DNA of 64,000 bases, from contig NZ_CP109787.1 of assembly GCF_025857195.1 (NCBI RefSeq), forward strand, positions 2,173,501 to 2,237,500, written 5' to 3'. Both the position numbers and the translations under genes were made by a program. Shown piece by piece: positions 25,979 through 35,823 of this stretch. Positions within the stretch are counted from its first letter, which is position 1, and every line of letters starts with the position of its first letter. The DNA comes from Leisingera thetidis (GTDB taxonomy: Bacteria > Pseudomonadota > Alphaproteobacteria > Rhodobacterales > Rhodobacteraceae). Under the pieces are notes generated by a model, which was not told the origin of the DNA, ran no database searches, and worked only from the letters and a program-made list of their open reading frames with translations.

Positions 25979-26734
25979 ATGAATGTGAAACCCGATTTCT
26001 CCAAGAACGCCAATATGGCCACCACCGCGCCGGCCTTCCTTTCGGTCTGGGATGTGCACGCCTACTACGGCGAGAGCTACATCGTGCAGGGCATCAGCTT
26101 CAACGTCCACGAGGGCGAGATTCTGGCGCTTTTGGGCCGCAACGGCGCCGGCAAGACCTCCACCCTGCGCTCGATCGCCCGCACCGGTTCGCCCATGGTG
26201 ACCAAGGGTGAGATCTGGCTGGATCACAAGCCGCTGCACCAAATGGAATCCTATGAGGCCGCCGCCGCAGGCCTGGGCCTGGTGCCCGAAGACCGCCGCA
26301 TCATCCCCGGCCTGACGGTCGAGGAAAACCTGCAGCTGGCGCAGATCGCGCCGCCCGTCGGCTGGTCGCTGGACCGTCTTTACGACCTGTTCCCGCGCCT
26401 TGGCGAACGGCGCAAGCAGGAGGGCGTGACCCTGTCCGGCGGCGAGCAGCAGATGCTGGCAATTGCCCGGGCACTGGCCCGCGACATCAAGGTCCTGCTG
26501 CTGGACGAACCCTACGAAGGCCTCGCCCCGGTGATCGTGGACGAGATCGAGAAGACCCTCACCCACATCAAGGAACAGGGCATGACAACCATCATTGTCG
26601 AGCAGAATGCGGTCCGCGCCCTGGAACTGGCGGACCGCGCAGTGATCCTCGACACCGGCGGAATCGTCTTTGACGGCACCGCCGCCGAGGTTCTGGAGAA
26701 CGAAGAGCTGCGTGCTGAGTACCTGGCGATCTGA
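25979..26734 (+). CDS. ABC transporter ATP-binding protein (LivF-like)
   Basis: The 251-residue nucleotide-binding protein has Walker A GRNGAGKTS, signature LSGGEQQM and Walker B LLLDEPYEG. It is the LivF/UrtE partner of the previous ATPase. The ATG at 25979 follows AGAAAGGAAATTGAT; a GTG six codons earlier is possible. About 100 non-coding bases separate it from the LivG-like gene, more than between other genes of the operon. A terminator follows at 26785-26815. Confidence 0.92.
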   Translation: MNVKPDFSKNANMATTAPAFLSVWDVHAYYGESYIVQGISFNVHEGEILALLGRNGAGKTSTLRSIARTGSPMVTKGEIWLDHKPLHQMESYEAAAAGLGLVPEDRRIIPGLTVEENLQLAQIAPPVGWSLDRLYDLFPRLGERRKQEGVTLSGGEQQMLAIARALARDIKVLLLDEPYEGLAPVIVDEIEKTLTHIKEQGMTTIIVEQNAVRALELADRAVILDTGGIVFDGTAAEVLENEELRAEYLAI

Positions 26735-26784
26735 AACTTCATCTCCGTCATGCAGGCCTTTCGCAGGCCTGCATCGGCAGACTG

Positions 26785-26815
26785 GGGCCGGCTCTGTTCA
26801 GGGCCGGCCCTTTTT
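26785..26815 (+). terminator. Rho-independent terminator of the ABC operon
   Basis: GGGCCGGC (26785-26792) and GCCGGCCC (26803-26810) form a perfect 8-bp stem with a ten-base loop, followed by TTTTTG. It separates the importer from the convergent acyl-CoA synthetase. Confidence 0.88.
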
Positions 26816-26826
26816 GTCCCGATCGC

Positions 26827-28335
26827 TCAACTGATATCCGCCAGGCGCTTCCTCAGTTCCGTCTTCAGCACCTTGCCGTAGTTGTTCTTGGGCAGCGCAT
26901 CGATGCGCAGATAGGCCTTGGGCCGCTTGAACCGGGCAATCCGGCTGGTGCAGAGATCATCCAGCTCGGCGTCCGGGGCATCCCCCACGACAAAGGCCAC
27001 CACCTCCTCGCCCCAGTCCGCGTGCAGCCGCCCCACCACCGAGACCTCGCGCACGCCCGGATGCATAAGCAGCACTTCCTCGACCTCACGCGGATAGACG
27101 TTGGAACCGCCGGTGATGATCATGTCCTTGGAGCGGTCCTGCAGGGTGAGGTAGCCGTCCGCGTCCAGCACCCCCATGTCGCCGGTCATCAGCCAGCCGT
27201 TCACCAGCGTCCTGGCAGTGGCCTCGGGGTTATTCCAATAGCCCGGCATCACCGCTTCGCCGCACACCATGATCTCGCCATGGCTGCCCGCTGGCAGGAA
27301 CTCCCCCTCCGGCGTGCCGATGCGCACCTCGACCACGCTTTGCGCCCTGCCGACGCTGGCCAGCCGCTCACGCCAGCGCGGGTGGCCGCGGTCCTGCACG
27401 TCGCGGCGCGGCAGCGCGGTGATCGCCATCGGGCATTCGCCCTGGCCGTAGACCTGCACAAAGACCGGGCCGAAATGATCAACCGCCTCGATGATGTCGG
27501 CCAAATACATCGGCCCGCCGGCATAGACCACGGTGCGCAGCCCCTCGCCGCGGCGGCCCGTCTGCTTGGCCGCCGCCGTCATCCGGGTGACCATCGTCGG
27601 CGCCGCAAACATGTGGACGCGGCCGAAATGCGCGGCCAGATCAAAGATCTCCGTCTCATCGAACCCGCCCGACTCCGGGCAGACATGGGCAGCACCTGCC
27701 AGCACATGCTGGATTGCATAGATGCCCGCGCCATGACTCATCGGCGCCGCATACAGCGCGTGATCCTCCGCGCTCACCTGATCCACATCTGCAAAATAGG
27801 CCAGCGCCATGGTCATCAGCATCCGGTGGGTGATCATCACCCCCTTGGGCCGCCCGGTGGTGCCCGAGGTATAAAACAGCCAGGCCAGATCCCCCGGCGC
27901 TCGGAACGCGGGCCCTGCCACCGGCGCCGCCTGCAAGGCCGCCGCATATTCCGCGCCGGAGATATCCACGCAGCGGACAGCCGCGCCGCTTGCCTCAACA
28001 GCCTCTGTCAGCCCGGGCGAGGTGAACAGCAGCCCCGCGCCGGAGTTCTGCAGGATGTACTCCGCCTCCCTGCCGTGCAGCTTGGCATTGATGGGCACCG
28101 CCGCCGCGCCCGCATGCCAGATGCCGTAAAGCGCGATCAGGTAATCCGGGCAGTTCTTCATGAAGATGCCAACCCGGTCCCCCGGCTGAATGCCCTGCTG
28201 CAGCAGCCAGCCTGCCACCGAGGCCGCCCGCGCCTGGAAGGTGGCATAATCCGCCACTGGTTCCCGCCCCAGATACAGCGCAGGCCGCGCCCCTTCTGCC
28301 GCCGCCATCCGCTGCAGCCACACCGCTATGTTCAT
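26827..28335 (-). CDS. AMP-forming acyl-CoA synthetase/ligase
   Basis: The 502-residue enzyme belongs to the ANL superfamily: P-loop LFYTSGTTGRPKGVMITH, the A5-like VYGQGECPM, A7/A8 WLMTGDMGVLDADGYLTLQDRSKDMI and the C-terminal catalytic lysine region LPKNNYGKVLKTELR. It activates a carboxylate to its CoA thioester through an acyl-adenylate. The ATG at 28335 begins MNIAVWLQRMAA. It is convergent with the ABC importer and divergent from a PAS-LuxR regulator. A substrate supplied by the importer is a reasonable guess, not shown. Confidence 0.88.
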   Translation of the reverse strand: MNIAVWLQRMAAAEGARPALYLGREPVADYATFQARAASVAGWLLQQGIQPGDRVGIFMKNCPDYLIALYGIWHAGAAAVPINAKLHGREAEYILQNSGAGLLFTSPGLTEAVEASGAAVRCVDISGAEYAAALQAAPVAGPAFRAPGDLAWLFYTSGTTGRPKGVMITHRMLMTMALAYFADVDQVSAEDHALYAAPMSHGAGIYAIQHVLAGAAHVCPESGGFDETEIFDLAAHFGRVHMFAAPTMVTRMTAAAKQTGRRGEGLRTVVYAGGPMYLADIIEAVDHFGPVFVQVYGQGECPMAITALPRRDVQDRGHPRWRERLASVGRAQSVVEVRIGTPEGEFLPAGSHGEIMVCGEAVMPGYWNNPEATARTLVNGWLMTGDMGVLDADGYLTLQDRSKDMIITGGSNVYPREVEEVLLMHPGVREVSVVGRLHADWGEEVVAFVVGDAPDAELDDLCTSRIARFKRPKAYLRIDALPKNNYGKVLKTELRKRLADIS

Positions 28336-28430
28336 TCCCGTGTCCTCTCCCGCTTGCCCCGCAGCGCGCAACGTGGCACGCACGTTCTGCCCCCTTCAAC
28401 TCAGCGAAGTTACCGGGGTAAGAGTACCAT

Positions 28431-28967
28431 ATGAGCGATATTGCCTTTGACCACGCCCCCGTGGGCCTTGCCGTGCTGGAACGCCGCGTCATCACCCGGT
28501 GCAACCTGCAGTTTGCCGCCACCTTCGGCGGCGGGCCCGCCGATTACACCGGCCTGCCGGTGGCTGACCTCTACCCCAGCCAGGAAGACTACCACCGCAT
28601 CGGCGCCGTCCTGCAGCAGCCCGCGGCGCAAACCGGCAGCTACAATGACGAGCGTATCATGCGCCGCCGTTCGGGCGCCTTGTTCTGGTGCCGGGTGCGC
28701 GGCCGCTCGGTAACGCCGGAGGCGCCGTTCCGGACCGGCATCTGGTCCTTTGCCGATATTTCCGACGACCGCCCGGTGGTCAGCCTCACCCCGCGCGAAC
28801 GCGAAGTGGCGATCCTGACCTGCAAGGGTCTGTCGGCCAAGGAGATCGGCAAGCAGCTGGACCTGTCCTACCGCACGGTGGAAAGCCACCGCGCGCATCT
28901 GCTGCAGAAATTCGGCGCCCGCAAGCTGCCGGAACTGGTGGCCAAGCTGACCGGAATGCCGCTGTGA
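28431..28967 (+). CDS. PAS-LuxR transcriptional regulator
   Basis: The 178-residue protein has a short PAS-like sensor (about residues 5-105, with APVGLAVLERRVITRCNLQFA and FWCRVRGRSV) and a C-terminal LuxR/GerE helix-turn-helix (SLTPREREVAILTCKGLSAKEIGKQLDLSYRTVESHRAHLLQ in family terms, about residues 118-160). It has no receiver domain. It is divergent from the acyl-CoA synthetase across 95 bases and is likely its regulator. GGGGTAAGAG lies before the start. Confidence 0.85.
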   Translation: MSDIAFDHAPVGLAVLERRVITRCNLQFAATFGGGPADYTGLPVADLYPSQEDYHRIGAVLQQPAAQTGSYNDERIMRRRSGALFWCRVRGRSVTPEAPFRTGIWSFADISDDRPVVSLTPREREVAILTCKGLSAKEIGKQLDLSYRTVESHRAHLLQKFGARKLPELVAKLTGMPL

Positions 28968-29134
28968 TGCAAAAAACCGGCAGGCAATTGCAAATCCGTC
29001 AATCCTTCTCCATGTTACGGCAAGCATCGACAGCGCTTTCCTTGCGGTAATCCTTGCCCTATAAGCGCGCTAATTTCCTGCCTGCCGGGTCTTCGGGGCT
29101 TGGGCGGGCATGTCGGAACCGGCTTGAGGACAAA

Positions 29135-29623
29135 ATGACGAATAAATCTCACGAAGCGGATGTGGCATTCATCAAGGCGCTGGCGGAACTGCTGCGCGAC
29201 AACGATCTGACCGAGCTGCAGGTCAAGCGGGACTACGGCGACGACGATAGCCTCAATGTCCGGGTCTCGCGCCAGACTGCCATGGCCGCTGCTCCGGTGC
29301 AGGTTGCCGTGCCTGCCGCCGCCGCCCCCGCTCCGGCTGCTGCCGCCGCTGCGGCCCCTGCCGCCGCCAGCGAAGATCCGGCCAGCCACCCCGGCGCCGT
29401 GACCTCGCCGATGGTGGGCACCGTTTACCTGCAGCCCGAACCGGGCGCGCCCTCCTTTATCGCGGTGGGCAAGCAGGTCAGCGAAGGCGACACCCTGCTG
29501 ATCGTCGAAGCCATGAAGACCATGAACCACATCCCGGCGCCGAAATCCGGCACCGTGAAACGCATTCTGGTCGAAGACGGCGCCGCCGTGGAGTTCGGAA
29601 CCCCCCTGGCCATCATCGAGTAA
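29135..29623 (+). CDS. accB: Biotin carboxyl carrier protein of acetyl-CoA carboxylase
   Basis: The 162-residue protein has an N-terminal helical domain, an Ala/Pro-rich linker (about residues 50-85) and a biotinyl domain with [12 protein letters not shown], where the lysine is biotinylated. It carries CO2 between biotin carboxylase and the carboxyltransferase in fatty-acid synthesis. The ATG at 29135 follows GAGGACAAA; the frame is open 27 codons further up. It is nine bases upstream of accC. Confidence 0.95.
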   Translation: MTNKSHEADVAFIKALAELLRDNDLTELQVKRDYGDDDSLNVRVSRQTAMAAAPVQVAVPAAAAPAPAAAAAAAPAAASEDPASHPGAVTSPMVGTVYLQPEPGAPSFIAVGKQVSEGDTLLIVEAMKTMNHIPAPKSGTVKRILVEDGAAVEFGTPLAIIE

Positions 29624-29632
29624 GGATCTGCC

Positions 29633-30982
29633 ATGTTTGACAAGATCCTGATTGCCAACCGCGGCGAGATCGCCCTGCGGGTGATCCGTGCCTGCCGGGA
29701 AATGGGCATCAAATCGGTCGCGGTGCACTCCACCGCCGACTCGGACGCGATGCACGTGCGCATGGCCGATGAATCGGTCTGCATCGGCCCGCCGTCCGGA
29801 ACCCAAAGCTACCTGTCGATCCCGGCCATCATCTCGGCCTGCGAGATCACCGGCGCCCAGGCGATCCACCCGGGCTATGGCTTCCTGTCGGAAAACGCCA
29901 ATTTCGTGCAGATCATCGAGGACCACGGGCTGACCTTCATCGGTCCCTCTGCTGCGCATATCCGCATCATGGGCGACAAGATCACCGCCAAGGAAACCGC
30001 CAAGAACCTCGGCATTCCGGTGGTGCCGGGTTCCGAAGGCGGCGTGCCGGACATTGCGGCCGCCAAGAAGGCCGCGGCGGACATGGGCTATCCGGTGATC
30101 ATCAAGGCCACCGCCGGCGGCGGCGGCCGCGGCATGAAGGTGGCCCAGAACGAGAAAGAGCTGGTCTCCGCCTTCTCCACCGCCCGCTCCGAAGCCAAGG
30201 CCGCTTTCGGCAATGACGAAGTCTACATGGAGAAATACCTCCAGAAGCCGCGTCACATCGAAATCCAGGTCTTTGGCGACGGCAAGGGCACCGGCGTGCA
30301 TCTGGCCGAGCGCGACTGCTCCCTGCAGCGCCGCCACCAGAAGGTCTTCGAGGAGGCCCCCGGCCCCTGCATCACCCCCGAAGAGCGCGCCCGGATCGGC
30401 AAGATCTGCGCCGACGCGATCGGCAAGATGGGCTATTCCGGCGCCGGCACCGTCGAGTTCCTGTATGAGGACGGCGAGTTCTATTTCATCGAGATGAACA
30501 CCCGCCTGCAGGTGGAGCACCCGGTGACCGAGGCCATCTTCGGCGTCGACCTGGTGCGCGAGCAGATCCGGGTCGCCGAAGGCCTGCCGATGTCCTTTAC
30601 CCAGGACGACCTGGAGATCAACGGCCACGCCATCGAGGTGCGGATCAACGCCGAGAAGCTGCCGAACTTTGCCCCCTGCCCGGGCAAGATCACCCAGTAC
30701 CACGCGCCCGGCGGTCTCGGCGTGCGGATGGATTCGGCGCTTTATGACGGCTATTCGATCCCGCCCTACTACGACTCGCTGATCGGCAAGCTGATCGTGC
30801 ACGGCCGCGACCGGACCGAGGCACTGGCGCGCCTGAACCGCGCCCTGGGCGAGCTGATCATCGACGGCATCGACACCACCGTGCCGCTGTTCCATGCGCT
30901 GCTGCAGGAAAAAGACATCCACACCGGCGACTACGGCATCCACTGGCTGGAGCGCTGGCTGGAAGAAAACCAGCCCGGCTGA
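29633..30982 (+). CDS. accC: Biotin carboxylase subunit of acetyl-CoA carboxylase
   Basis: The 449-residue ATP-grasp enzyme carboxylates biotin on AccB. Key motifs are [14 protein letters not shown] at the start, the glycine-rich [36 protein letters not shown] and the catalytic [13 protein letters not shown]. Length and motif order equal those of E. coli AccC. It forms a two-gene unit with accB and is followed by aat. Confidence 0.97.
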   Translation: MFDKILIANRGEIALRVIRACREMGIKSVAVHSTADSDAMHVRMADESVCIGPPSGTQSYLSIPAIISACEITGAQAIHPGYGFLSENANFVQIIEDHGLTFIGPSAAHIRIMGDKITAKETAKNLGIPVVPGSEGGVPDIAAAKKAAADMGYPVIIKATAGGGGRGMKVAQNEKELVSAFSTARSEAKAAFGNDEVYMEKYLQKPRHIEIQVFGDGKGTGVHLAERDCSLQRRHQKVFEEAPGPCITPEERARIGKICADAIGKMGYSGAGTVEFLYEDGEFYFIEMNTRLQVEHPVTEAIFGVDLVREQIRVAEGLPMSFTQDDLEINGHAIEVRINAEKLPNFAPCPGKITQYHAPGGLGVRMDSALYDGYSIPPYYDSLIGKLIVHGRDRTEALARLNRALGELIIDGIDTTVPLFHALLQEKDIHTGDYGIHWLERWLEENQPG

Positions 30983-31065
30983 CCGGGACCATTCAACGGG
31001 GCGCGCCGCCAGGCTGCGCCCCGTTCTACTTTTGCCTGACATTTTCCTTTATACTGCCCAGCACC

Positions 31066-31698
31066 ATGAGCTTGACTGCGGACCTCCTGCTGCACGCCTA
31101 TTCCGCCGGTGTTTTCCCGATGGCCGAACACCGCGACGACCCGGAAGTATTCTGGGTCGATCCCAAGCGGCGCGGGATCCTGCCGCTGGACGGTTTCCGC
31201 ATCTCCCGCTCGCTGGCCAAACGCATCCGCAACGGCGGCTTCGAAGTCACCGTGAACCGGGACTTTGCCGGCGTGGTCGAGGGCTGCGCCGACCGGACGG
31301 AAACCTGGATCAGCACCGAGATCCGCGACCGCTACCTGGATCTGCATCTGATGGGCAATGCCCACTCGCTGGAGGTCTGGCGTGACGACGCGCTGGCCGG
31401 CGGCACCTATGGTGTCTCGCTGGGCGGCGCATTTTTCGGCGAAAGCATGTTCTCGCGCTGCCGCGACGCGTCAAAGGTGGCGCTGGCCTATCTGGCCGAC
31501 AGGCTGCTGCAGGCAGGCTACATGCTGTGCGATACCCAGTTCCTGACCCCGCACCTGGCCTCGCTCGGCGGGATCGAGGTCACCCGCGCGCGCTACCGGG
31601 CGCTGCTGCGCCAGGCGCTGGCAAAGGATGCGGATTTCACGCGCCCGGCCGTACCCGCGCCTCAGCTGCTGCTGCAGCGCATGACCCAGACGTCGTAA
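31066..31698 (+). CDS. aat: Leucyl/phenylalanyl-tRNA-protein transferase
   Basis: The 210-residue enzyme adds Leu or Phe to N-terminal Arg or Lys of proteins, making ClpAPS N-degrons. Typical motifs are [34 protein letters not shown] near the start (two pieces of the same conserved block), [20 protein letters not shown] and [14 protein letters not shown]. Its 3' end overlaps the convergent DUF2155 gene by 37 bases. Confidence 0.95.
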   Translation: MSLTADLLLHAYSAGVFPMAEHRDDPEVFWVDPKRRGILPLDGFRISRSLAKRIRNGGFEVTVNRDFAGVVEGCADRTETWISTEIRDRYLDLHLMGNAHSLEVWRDDALAGGTYGVSLGGAFFGESMFSRCRDASKVALAYLADRLLQAGYMLCDTQFLTPHLASLGGIEVTRARYRALLRQALAKDADFTRPAVPAPQLLLQRMTQTS

Positions 31699-32024
31699 CG
31701 GTTGTGGTCCAGCGCGCTCAGCGCCGGGCTTGAGGCGACCATCCAGCCTTGAAAGTGCACTGCACCATCGCTGGGATCGCGCACGGACAGGTAGGCAAAT
31801 GCATCCCCGGTCGGGTTTTCCGCCGGATAGCGGCAGTCCGACACAGTCACCAGCAGGCCGAACATCTCGGCGCTGGCGCCAATGGCCACCTCGGTGTCCA
31901 TGGTATGGCCATTGACCTTATCCAGCGCCCTGAGAACGGCTGCACTGCCCTGCGCCGCCTGCTCCTGCCCCCAGGCAGGCAGCGCCAGCACCGCGGCCGT
32001 CAGGACGGCAGCGAAGCGTTTCAC
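31662..32024 (-). CDS. DUF2155 domain periplasmic protein
   Basis: The 120-residue exported protein (signal peptide about 1-19, ending PAWG) has the DUF2155 pattern: [19 protein letters not shown], then [20 protein letters not shown] and [17 protein letters not shown], ending VWVMRC. Its function is unknown. The genes beside it encode an MlaD-like protein and a complex I accessory subunit, a grouping common in Rhodobacteraceae. It overlaps the MlaD-like gene by four bases (ATGA) and the convergent aat by 37. Confidence 0.88.
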   Translation of the reverse strand: MKRFAAVLTAAVLALPAWGQEQAAQGSAAVLRALDKVNGHTMDTEVAIGASAEMFGLLVTVSDCRYPAENPTGDAFAYLSVRDPSDGAVHFQGWMVASSPALSALDHNRYDVWVMRCSSS

Positions 32025-32473
32025 GAGTCCTCTCCGCCGCCGGCCACGAATTTGACCAGCAGCGAGATCAGGCTGACCGCTCCCTGGGTATCCTCGATCT
32101 CATCCCCGGCCTCGAAGGCAAAAGGCGAGCCGCCCGGCATGATCTCGACGAAATTGCCGCCCAACAGGCCTTCGGAGGAGATCACCACAGCGCTGTCATC
32201 GGGTATCCCGATCCCTTCCTTCACCGAAAACACGGTATCGGCGCGAAAGGTGTCCGGGTTCAGGCCCACGCCGGTCACGGTGCCGATCTTGACGCCCGCC
32301 AGCCGCACATCGGTGCCAACGCTGACTCCTTCCAGCGACCGGAACGATGCGCTCAGATCATAGGTGTCGCCGCCGCGCGACAGGCCCGCCGCTTGGCCTG
32401 CATAGACGGCAAACGCCACCGCGGCGGCCAGCACGACACCGCCGGCGAAAACTTCAGTAGGATTGTGGGACAT
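32021..32473 (-). CDS. MlaD/MCE-domain protein
   Basis: The 150-residue protein has one N-terminal membrane anchor (EVFAGGVVLAAAVAFAVYAG) and a single MCE domain (DLSASFRSLEGVSVGTDVRLAGVKIGTV in family terms, about 40-120). It ends in a short helical tail. MlaD binds phospholipid in the periplasm for the Mla retrograde lipid transporter. No Mla permease or ATPase is adjacent. It is translationally coupled to DUF2155 downstream. Confidence 0.87.
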   Translation of the reverse strand: MSHNPTEVFAGGVVLAAAVAFAVYAGQAAGLSRGGDTYDLSASFRSLEGVSVGTDVRLAGVKIGTVTGVGLNPDTFRADTVFSVKEGIGIPDDSAVVISSEGLLGGNFVEIMPGGSPFAFEAGDEIEDTQGAVSLISLLVKFVAGGGEDS

Positions 32474-32496
32474 GAAACCAGCCTTCTGGCAGATGT

Positions 32497-32883
32497 TTAT
32501 TCGGGCACCCAGGCCTCGTAATCACGGCGTTCCTTGGGTTCGCCGCCAGCCCGGATCGAGCCCGCCGGCGCATAGGCCATCATGGTGCCGGTCAGGTTTT
32601 CCTGGTGCGGCTTTTCCCAGGCCTTGTGCTTCAGGGGCTTCTCGCTCGGCACTTCGTCAAAGGTGCGGTGCAGCCAGCCGTGCCAGTCGGGGCTGACACG
32701 CGAGGCTTCAACTTCACCGTTGAACATCACCCAGCGCTTGCTGTCATCCGCATTGCGGTAGAAGACATTGCCCTGGTCATCCTCGCCCACCTTGATCCCC
32801 TTGCGGGCGGTGAAGATCCGGGTGTTCAGGGTGGAGCCGTTCCACCAGGTCACAGCGCGCAGAAGAGTGTTCAGGATTCCCAT
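32497..32883 (-). CDS. NADH:ubiquinone oxidoreductase NDUFA12-type accessory subunit
   Basis: The 128-residue protein matches the NDUFA12/B17.2 family of alphaproteobacterial complex I accessory subunits: [30 protein letters not shown], then [28 protein letters not shown] and HQENLTGT. It probably stabilises the complex I arm. The ATG at 32883 has a GGAGGC site. An upstream in-frame ATG at 32949 lacks one. Confidence 0.92.
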   Translation of the reverse strand: MGILNTLLRAVTWWNGSTLNTRIFTARKGIKVGEDDQGNVFYRNADDSKRWVMFNGEVEASRVSPDWHGWLHRTFDEVPSEKPLKHKAWEKPHQENLTGTMMAYAPAGSIRAGGEPKERRDYEAWVPE

Positions 32884-33016
32884 GGGTGCCTCCGGATTTT
32901 TCCGCTTTTGATATGGCCCAATTTCCCGCCAAGGTCCAGTGGCTTGCACCTGATCCGGGCGTTCCCGGCGGGAAATGGCAGTTTGCCCCGGACCTGCCTG
33001 CAGGCCACTGGCAGGC

Positions 33017-33382
33017 TTAGCTGTCCGCCGCTGCCAGCGCGGTCACCTCGATCTCGATCCGGAACTTCGGATCAATCAGGTTGCATTCGATCATTGTCGC
33101 CGCCGGCGGGTTGGCGCCAAAGGCCTCCGCCAGAACCGGCCAGCAGGGTTCAAACTCCGCCGCATCCGGCAGGTAATAGTTCACCCGCACCACATCCGCA
33201 AAACTGGAACCCGCCTTCTCCAAAGCGCCGCCGATGGTATCCAGCGCCGACTTGCACTGCGCCACCACATCCGCGCCCTGGCCGACGGTGCCGGCCACAT
33301 GCACAAATCCGCCCGCCACAACGGCGCGGCAATAGCCGATCCTGGCCTCGAACTCTCCACCGGACGATATCCGCCTGATCAT
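33017..33382 (-). CDS. RidA family protein
   Basis: The 121-residue protein has the RidA fold ([53 protein letters not shown], then RVNYYLPD and IEIEVTALA). It differs from the gene at 10738-11136 and probably represents another Rid subfamily, as it lacks the catalytic arginine pattern of archetypal RidA. It is monocistronic, separated from clpX by a repeat and a terminator. Confidence 0.85.
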   Translation of the reverse strand: MIRRISSGGEFEARIGYCRAVVAGGFVHVAGTVGQGADVVAQCKSALDTIGGALEKAGSSFADVVRVNYYLPDAAEFEPCWPVLAEAFGANPPAATMIECNLIDPKFRIEIEVTALAAADS

Positions 33383-33396
33383 CGCTCACTTTCCTC

Positions 33397-33452
33397 TTGC
33401 CAAAAATATCCCGGGGGCGCAGCGGCCTGCCGCTGCGGGGGCAGCGCCCCCT
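33397..33452. repeat. ATATCCCGGGGG intergenic repeat
   Basis: TTGCCAAAAATATCCCGGGG is followed by an AGCGG-CCTG-CCGCT hairpin and GGGGGCAGCGCCCC. The flanks match the copy at 4760-4820, while the hairpin sequence differs. It lies between the RidA-like gene and the clpX terminator. Confidence 0.65.
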
Positions 33453-33469
33453 GTCAAACCGCCCCCCAA

Positions 33470-33502
33470 CAAACAAGCGGCGCGGAAAAACCGCGCCGCT
33501 TG
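33470..33502 (-). terminator. Terminator of clpX
   Basis: CAAGCGGCGCGG (33474-33485) and CCGCGCCGCTTG (33491-33502) form a perfect 12-bp stem with an AAAAA loop. On the minus strand it is followed by a T-rich TTTG run, directly after the clpX stop. Confidence 0.8.
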
Positions 33503-33519
33503 ATCAATCTCTCATCCGC

Positions 33520-34788
33520 TTACCCGGCCGAGGCCGGTTCCTTCTCGGCATCCGCGTGGATCATCAGCGGCTGCGCCTCCGAGATCACCGCCTCCTCGTT
33601 CACAACCACCTTGGTCACGCTGTCCATGCCCGGCAGGTCGAACATGGTATCCAGGAGGATATCCTCCATGATCGAGCGCAGGCCCCGGGCGCCGGTCTTC
33701 CGTTCGATCGCCTTGCGGGAAATCGCCTTCAGCGCCTCCTCGGTAAAGTCCAGCTCGGTGTCCTCCAGCTCGAACAGGCGCTGGTACTGCTTGACCAGGG
33801 CGTTCTTGGGCTGGGTCAGGATGGTGACCAGCGCGTCCTCGTCCAGATCCTCCAGGGTTGCCAGCACCGGCAGGCGGCCGACAAATTCCGGGATCAGGCC
33901 GAATTTCAGCAGATCCTCGGGCTCCAGATCCTGGAAGACCTCGCCGACGCCGCGCTCGTCATTGTCGCGCACATCCGCGCCAAAGCCCATCGCCGACCCC
34001 TTGCCGCGGGCCGAAATGATCTTGTCCAGACCGGCAAAGGCGCCGCCGCAGATGAACAGGATGTTGGTGGTGTCCACCTGCAGGAACTCCTGCTGCGGAT
34101 GCTTGCGCCCGCCCTGCGGCGGCACGCTTGCCACAGTGCCTTCCATCAACTTCAGCAGCGCCTGCTGAACGCCCTCGCCCGACACGTCGCGGGTGATCGA
34201 GGGGTTTTCCGACTTGCGGGTGATCTTGTCGACCTCGTCGATATAGACGATGCCGCGCTGCGCCCGCTCGACGTTGTATTCGGACGATTGCAGCAGCTTC
34301 AGAATGATGTTTTCGACATCCTCGCCGACATACCCGGCTTCGGTCAGCGTGGTCGCGTCCGCCATGGTGAACGGCACATCCAGAATCCGCGCCAGCGTCT
34401 GCGCCAGCAGCGTCTTGCCGCAGCCGGTCGGGCCGATCAGTAGGATGTTCGATTTCGCCAGCTCAATGTCCGACCCTGCCTTCTGGGCGTGGTTCAGACG
34501 CTTGTAGTGGTTATGCACCGCAACCGACAGCACCCGCTTGGCGGTGGCCTGGCCGATCACGTAATCATCCAGCACCTGGCAGATGTCCTTGGGGGTCGGC
34601 ACCCCGTCGGTGGCCTTCAGCCCGGAGGCCTTTGTTTCTTCACGGATGATATCCATGCACAGTTCAACGCATTCATCGCAGATGAACACGGTGGGGCCTG
34701 CGATCAGCTTGCGCACTTCATGCTGGCTCTTGCCGCAGAAGCTGCAATAGAGGGTGTTTTTGCTGTCGCCGCCTGAATTCGTCGCCAT
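33520..34788 (-). CDS. clpX: ATP-dependent Clp protease ATP-binding subunit ClpX
   Basis: The 422-residue AAA+ unfoldase feeds substrates to ClpP. It has the N-terminal zinc domain (C15, C18, C37, C40), Walker A GPTGCGKT, the pore loop AGYVGED and Walker [11 protein letters not shown]. The conserved [16 protein letters not shown] and the C-terminal IGF-like loop region are also present. It follows clpP after about 150 bases on the same strand and has its own terminator. Confidence 0.97.
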   Translation of the reverse strand: MATNSGGDSKNTLYCSFCGKSQHEVRKLIAGPTVFICDECVELCMDIIREETKASGLKATDGVPTPKDICQVLDDYVIGQATAKRVLSVAVHNHYKRLNHAQKAGSDIELAKSNILLIGPTGCGKTLLAQTLARILDVPFTMADATTLTEAGYVGEDVENIILKLLQSSEYNVERAQRGIVYIDEVDKITRKSENPSITRDVSGEGVQQALLKLMEGTVASVPPQGGRKHPQQEFLQVDTTNILFICGGAFAGLDKIISARGKGSAMGFGADVRDNDERGVGEVFQDLEPEDLLKFGLIPEFVGRLPVLATLEDLDEDALVTILTQPKNALVKQYQRLFELEDTELDFTEEALKAISRKAIERKTGARGLRSIMEDILLDTMFDLPGMDSVTKVVVNEEAVISEAQPLMIHADAEKEPASAG

Positions 34789-34937
34789 GGTCTACCTTTC
34801 AGTCCGCCCGTTCCGCTGCACCCGCGCTGCGGGGCAATCCAACTTTTGGCCAGCTTAAGCCAGTGCTTAGGCCGCCACAATGTGAAAGTGTGCCCCATCC
34901 GAAACGCAGGGCACACGGGGGTTCGCAACCGCAGGCG

Positions 34938-35570
34938 TCAGGCCTGCTCCTCGTCGCCCTTGGCGCGGTTCTCGACGATCTCGTCGATCAGGCCGAATTC
35001 CTTGGCCTCTTCCGGCGACATGAAATTGTCGCGCTCCAGCGCGGCGACGATGGTCTCATAGTCCTGGCCGGTGTGCTTGACGTAGATTTCGTTGAGGCGC
35101 TTTTTCAGCTTCAGCGTCTCTTCGGCGTGGATCATGATATCCGTCGCCTGCCCCTGGAAGCCGCCGGAGGGCTGGTGCACCATCACCCGGGAGTTCGGCA
35201 GGCTGAACCGCATGCCCTTTTCACCGGCAGTCAGCAGCAGCGAGCCCATCGACGCCGCCTGGCCGATCACCAGGGTCGAGACCTTGGGCTTGATGTACTG
35301 CATGGTGTCATAGATCGACAGGCCCGAGGTCACCACGCCGCCGGGCGAGTTGATGTACATGGAGATTTCCTTGGACGGGTTTTCCGCCTCAAGGTGCAGC
35401 AGCTGAGCCACGATCAGCGAGCTCATCCCGTCGTGCACCGGACCGTTCACGAAGATGATCCGCTCCTTCAGCAGGCGGGAAAAGATGTCATAGGCCCGCT
35501 CGCCCCGGCTGGTCTGCTCCACCACCATCGGGACCAGGGTATTCATGTACGTTTCTCTGGGATCAATCAT
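34938..35570 (-). CDS. clpP: ATP-dependent Clp protease proteolytic subunit ClpP
   Basis: The 210-residue serine protease has the triad S107 (GQAASMGS), H132 (VMVHQPSGG) and D181 (ALERDNFMS). The conserved start of mature Clp[21 protein letters not shown], is present. The frame is open to an ATG at 35606, but the ATG at 35570 ([10 protein letters not shown]) fits the usual length and has AGG upstream; the start is not certain. It forms a barrel with ClpX, encoded downstream. Confidence 0.95.
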   Translation of the reverse strand: MIDPRETYMNTLVPMVVEQTSRGERAYDIFSRLLKERIIFVNGPVHDGMSSLIVAQLLHLEAENPSKEISMYINSPGGVVTSGLSIYDTMQYIKPKVSTLVIGQAASMGSLLLTAGEKGMRFSLPNSRVMVHQPSGGFQGQATDIMIHAEETLKLKKRLNEIYVKHTGQDYETIVAALERDNFMSPEEAKEFGLIDEIVENRAKGDEEQA

Positions 35571-35823
35571 TTCGACCTGCCTGCGTTGATTTATGTCCGG
35601 CACCATACCTGACAGTGTGTTACCTGAGTCTTAGTCCCGCCACTTTTGACCTGCAAGGGGCGGGCGGCATTTTACGCTGCCGCAAACCTGCATCCGGTGT
35701 CGCAATCTGCCGGAACGCTGTCGCTATCCTCGGGCTGCGCCGCGCCGCGGCACCTTAGGAAACACACTCAAGTCCGAATTCCGCCCGGGTGCCAGATCCC
35801 GGGCGCCGTGCTGGGATTCCGCC

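Noticed and set aside
29015..31042. Long open frame (675 codons) on the minus strand opposite accB and accC
   Set aside because: It is antisense to two certain housekeeping genes and its composition is that of a shadow frame.
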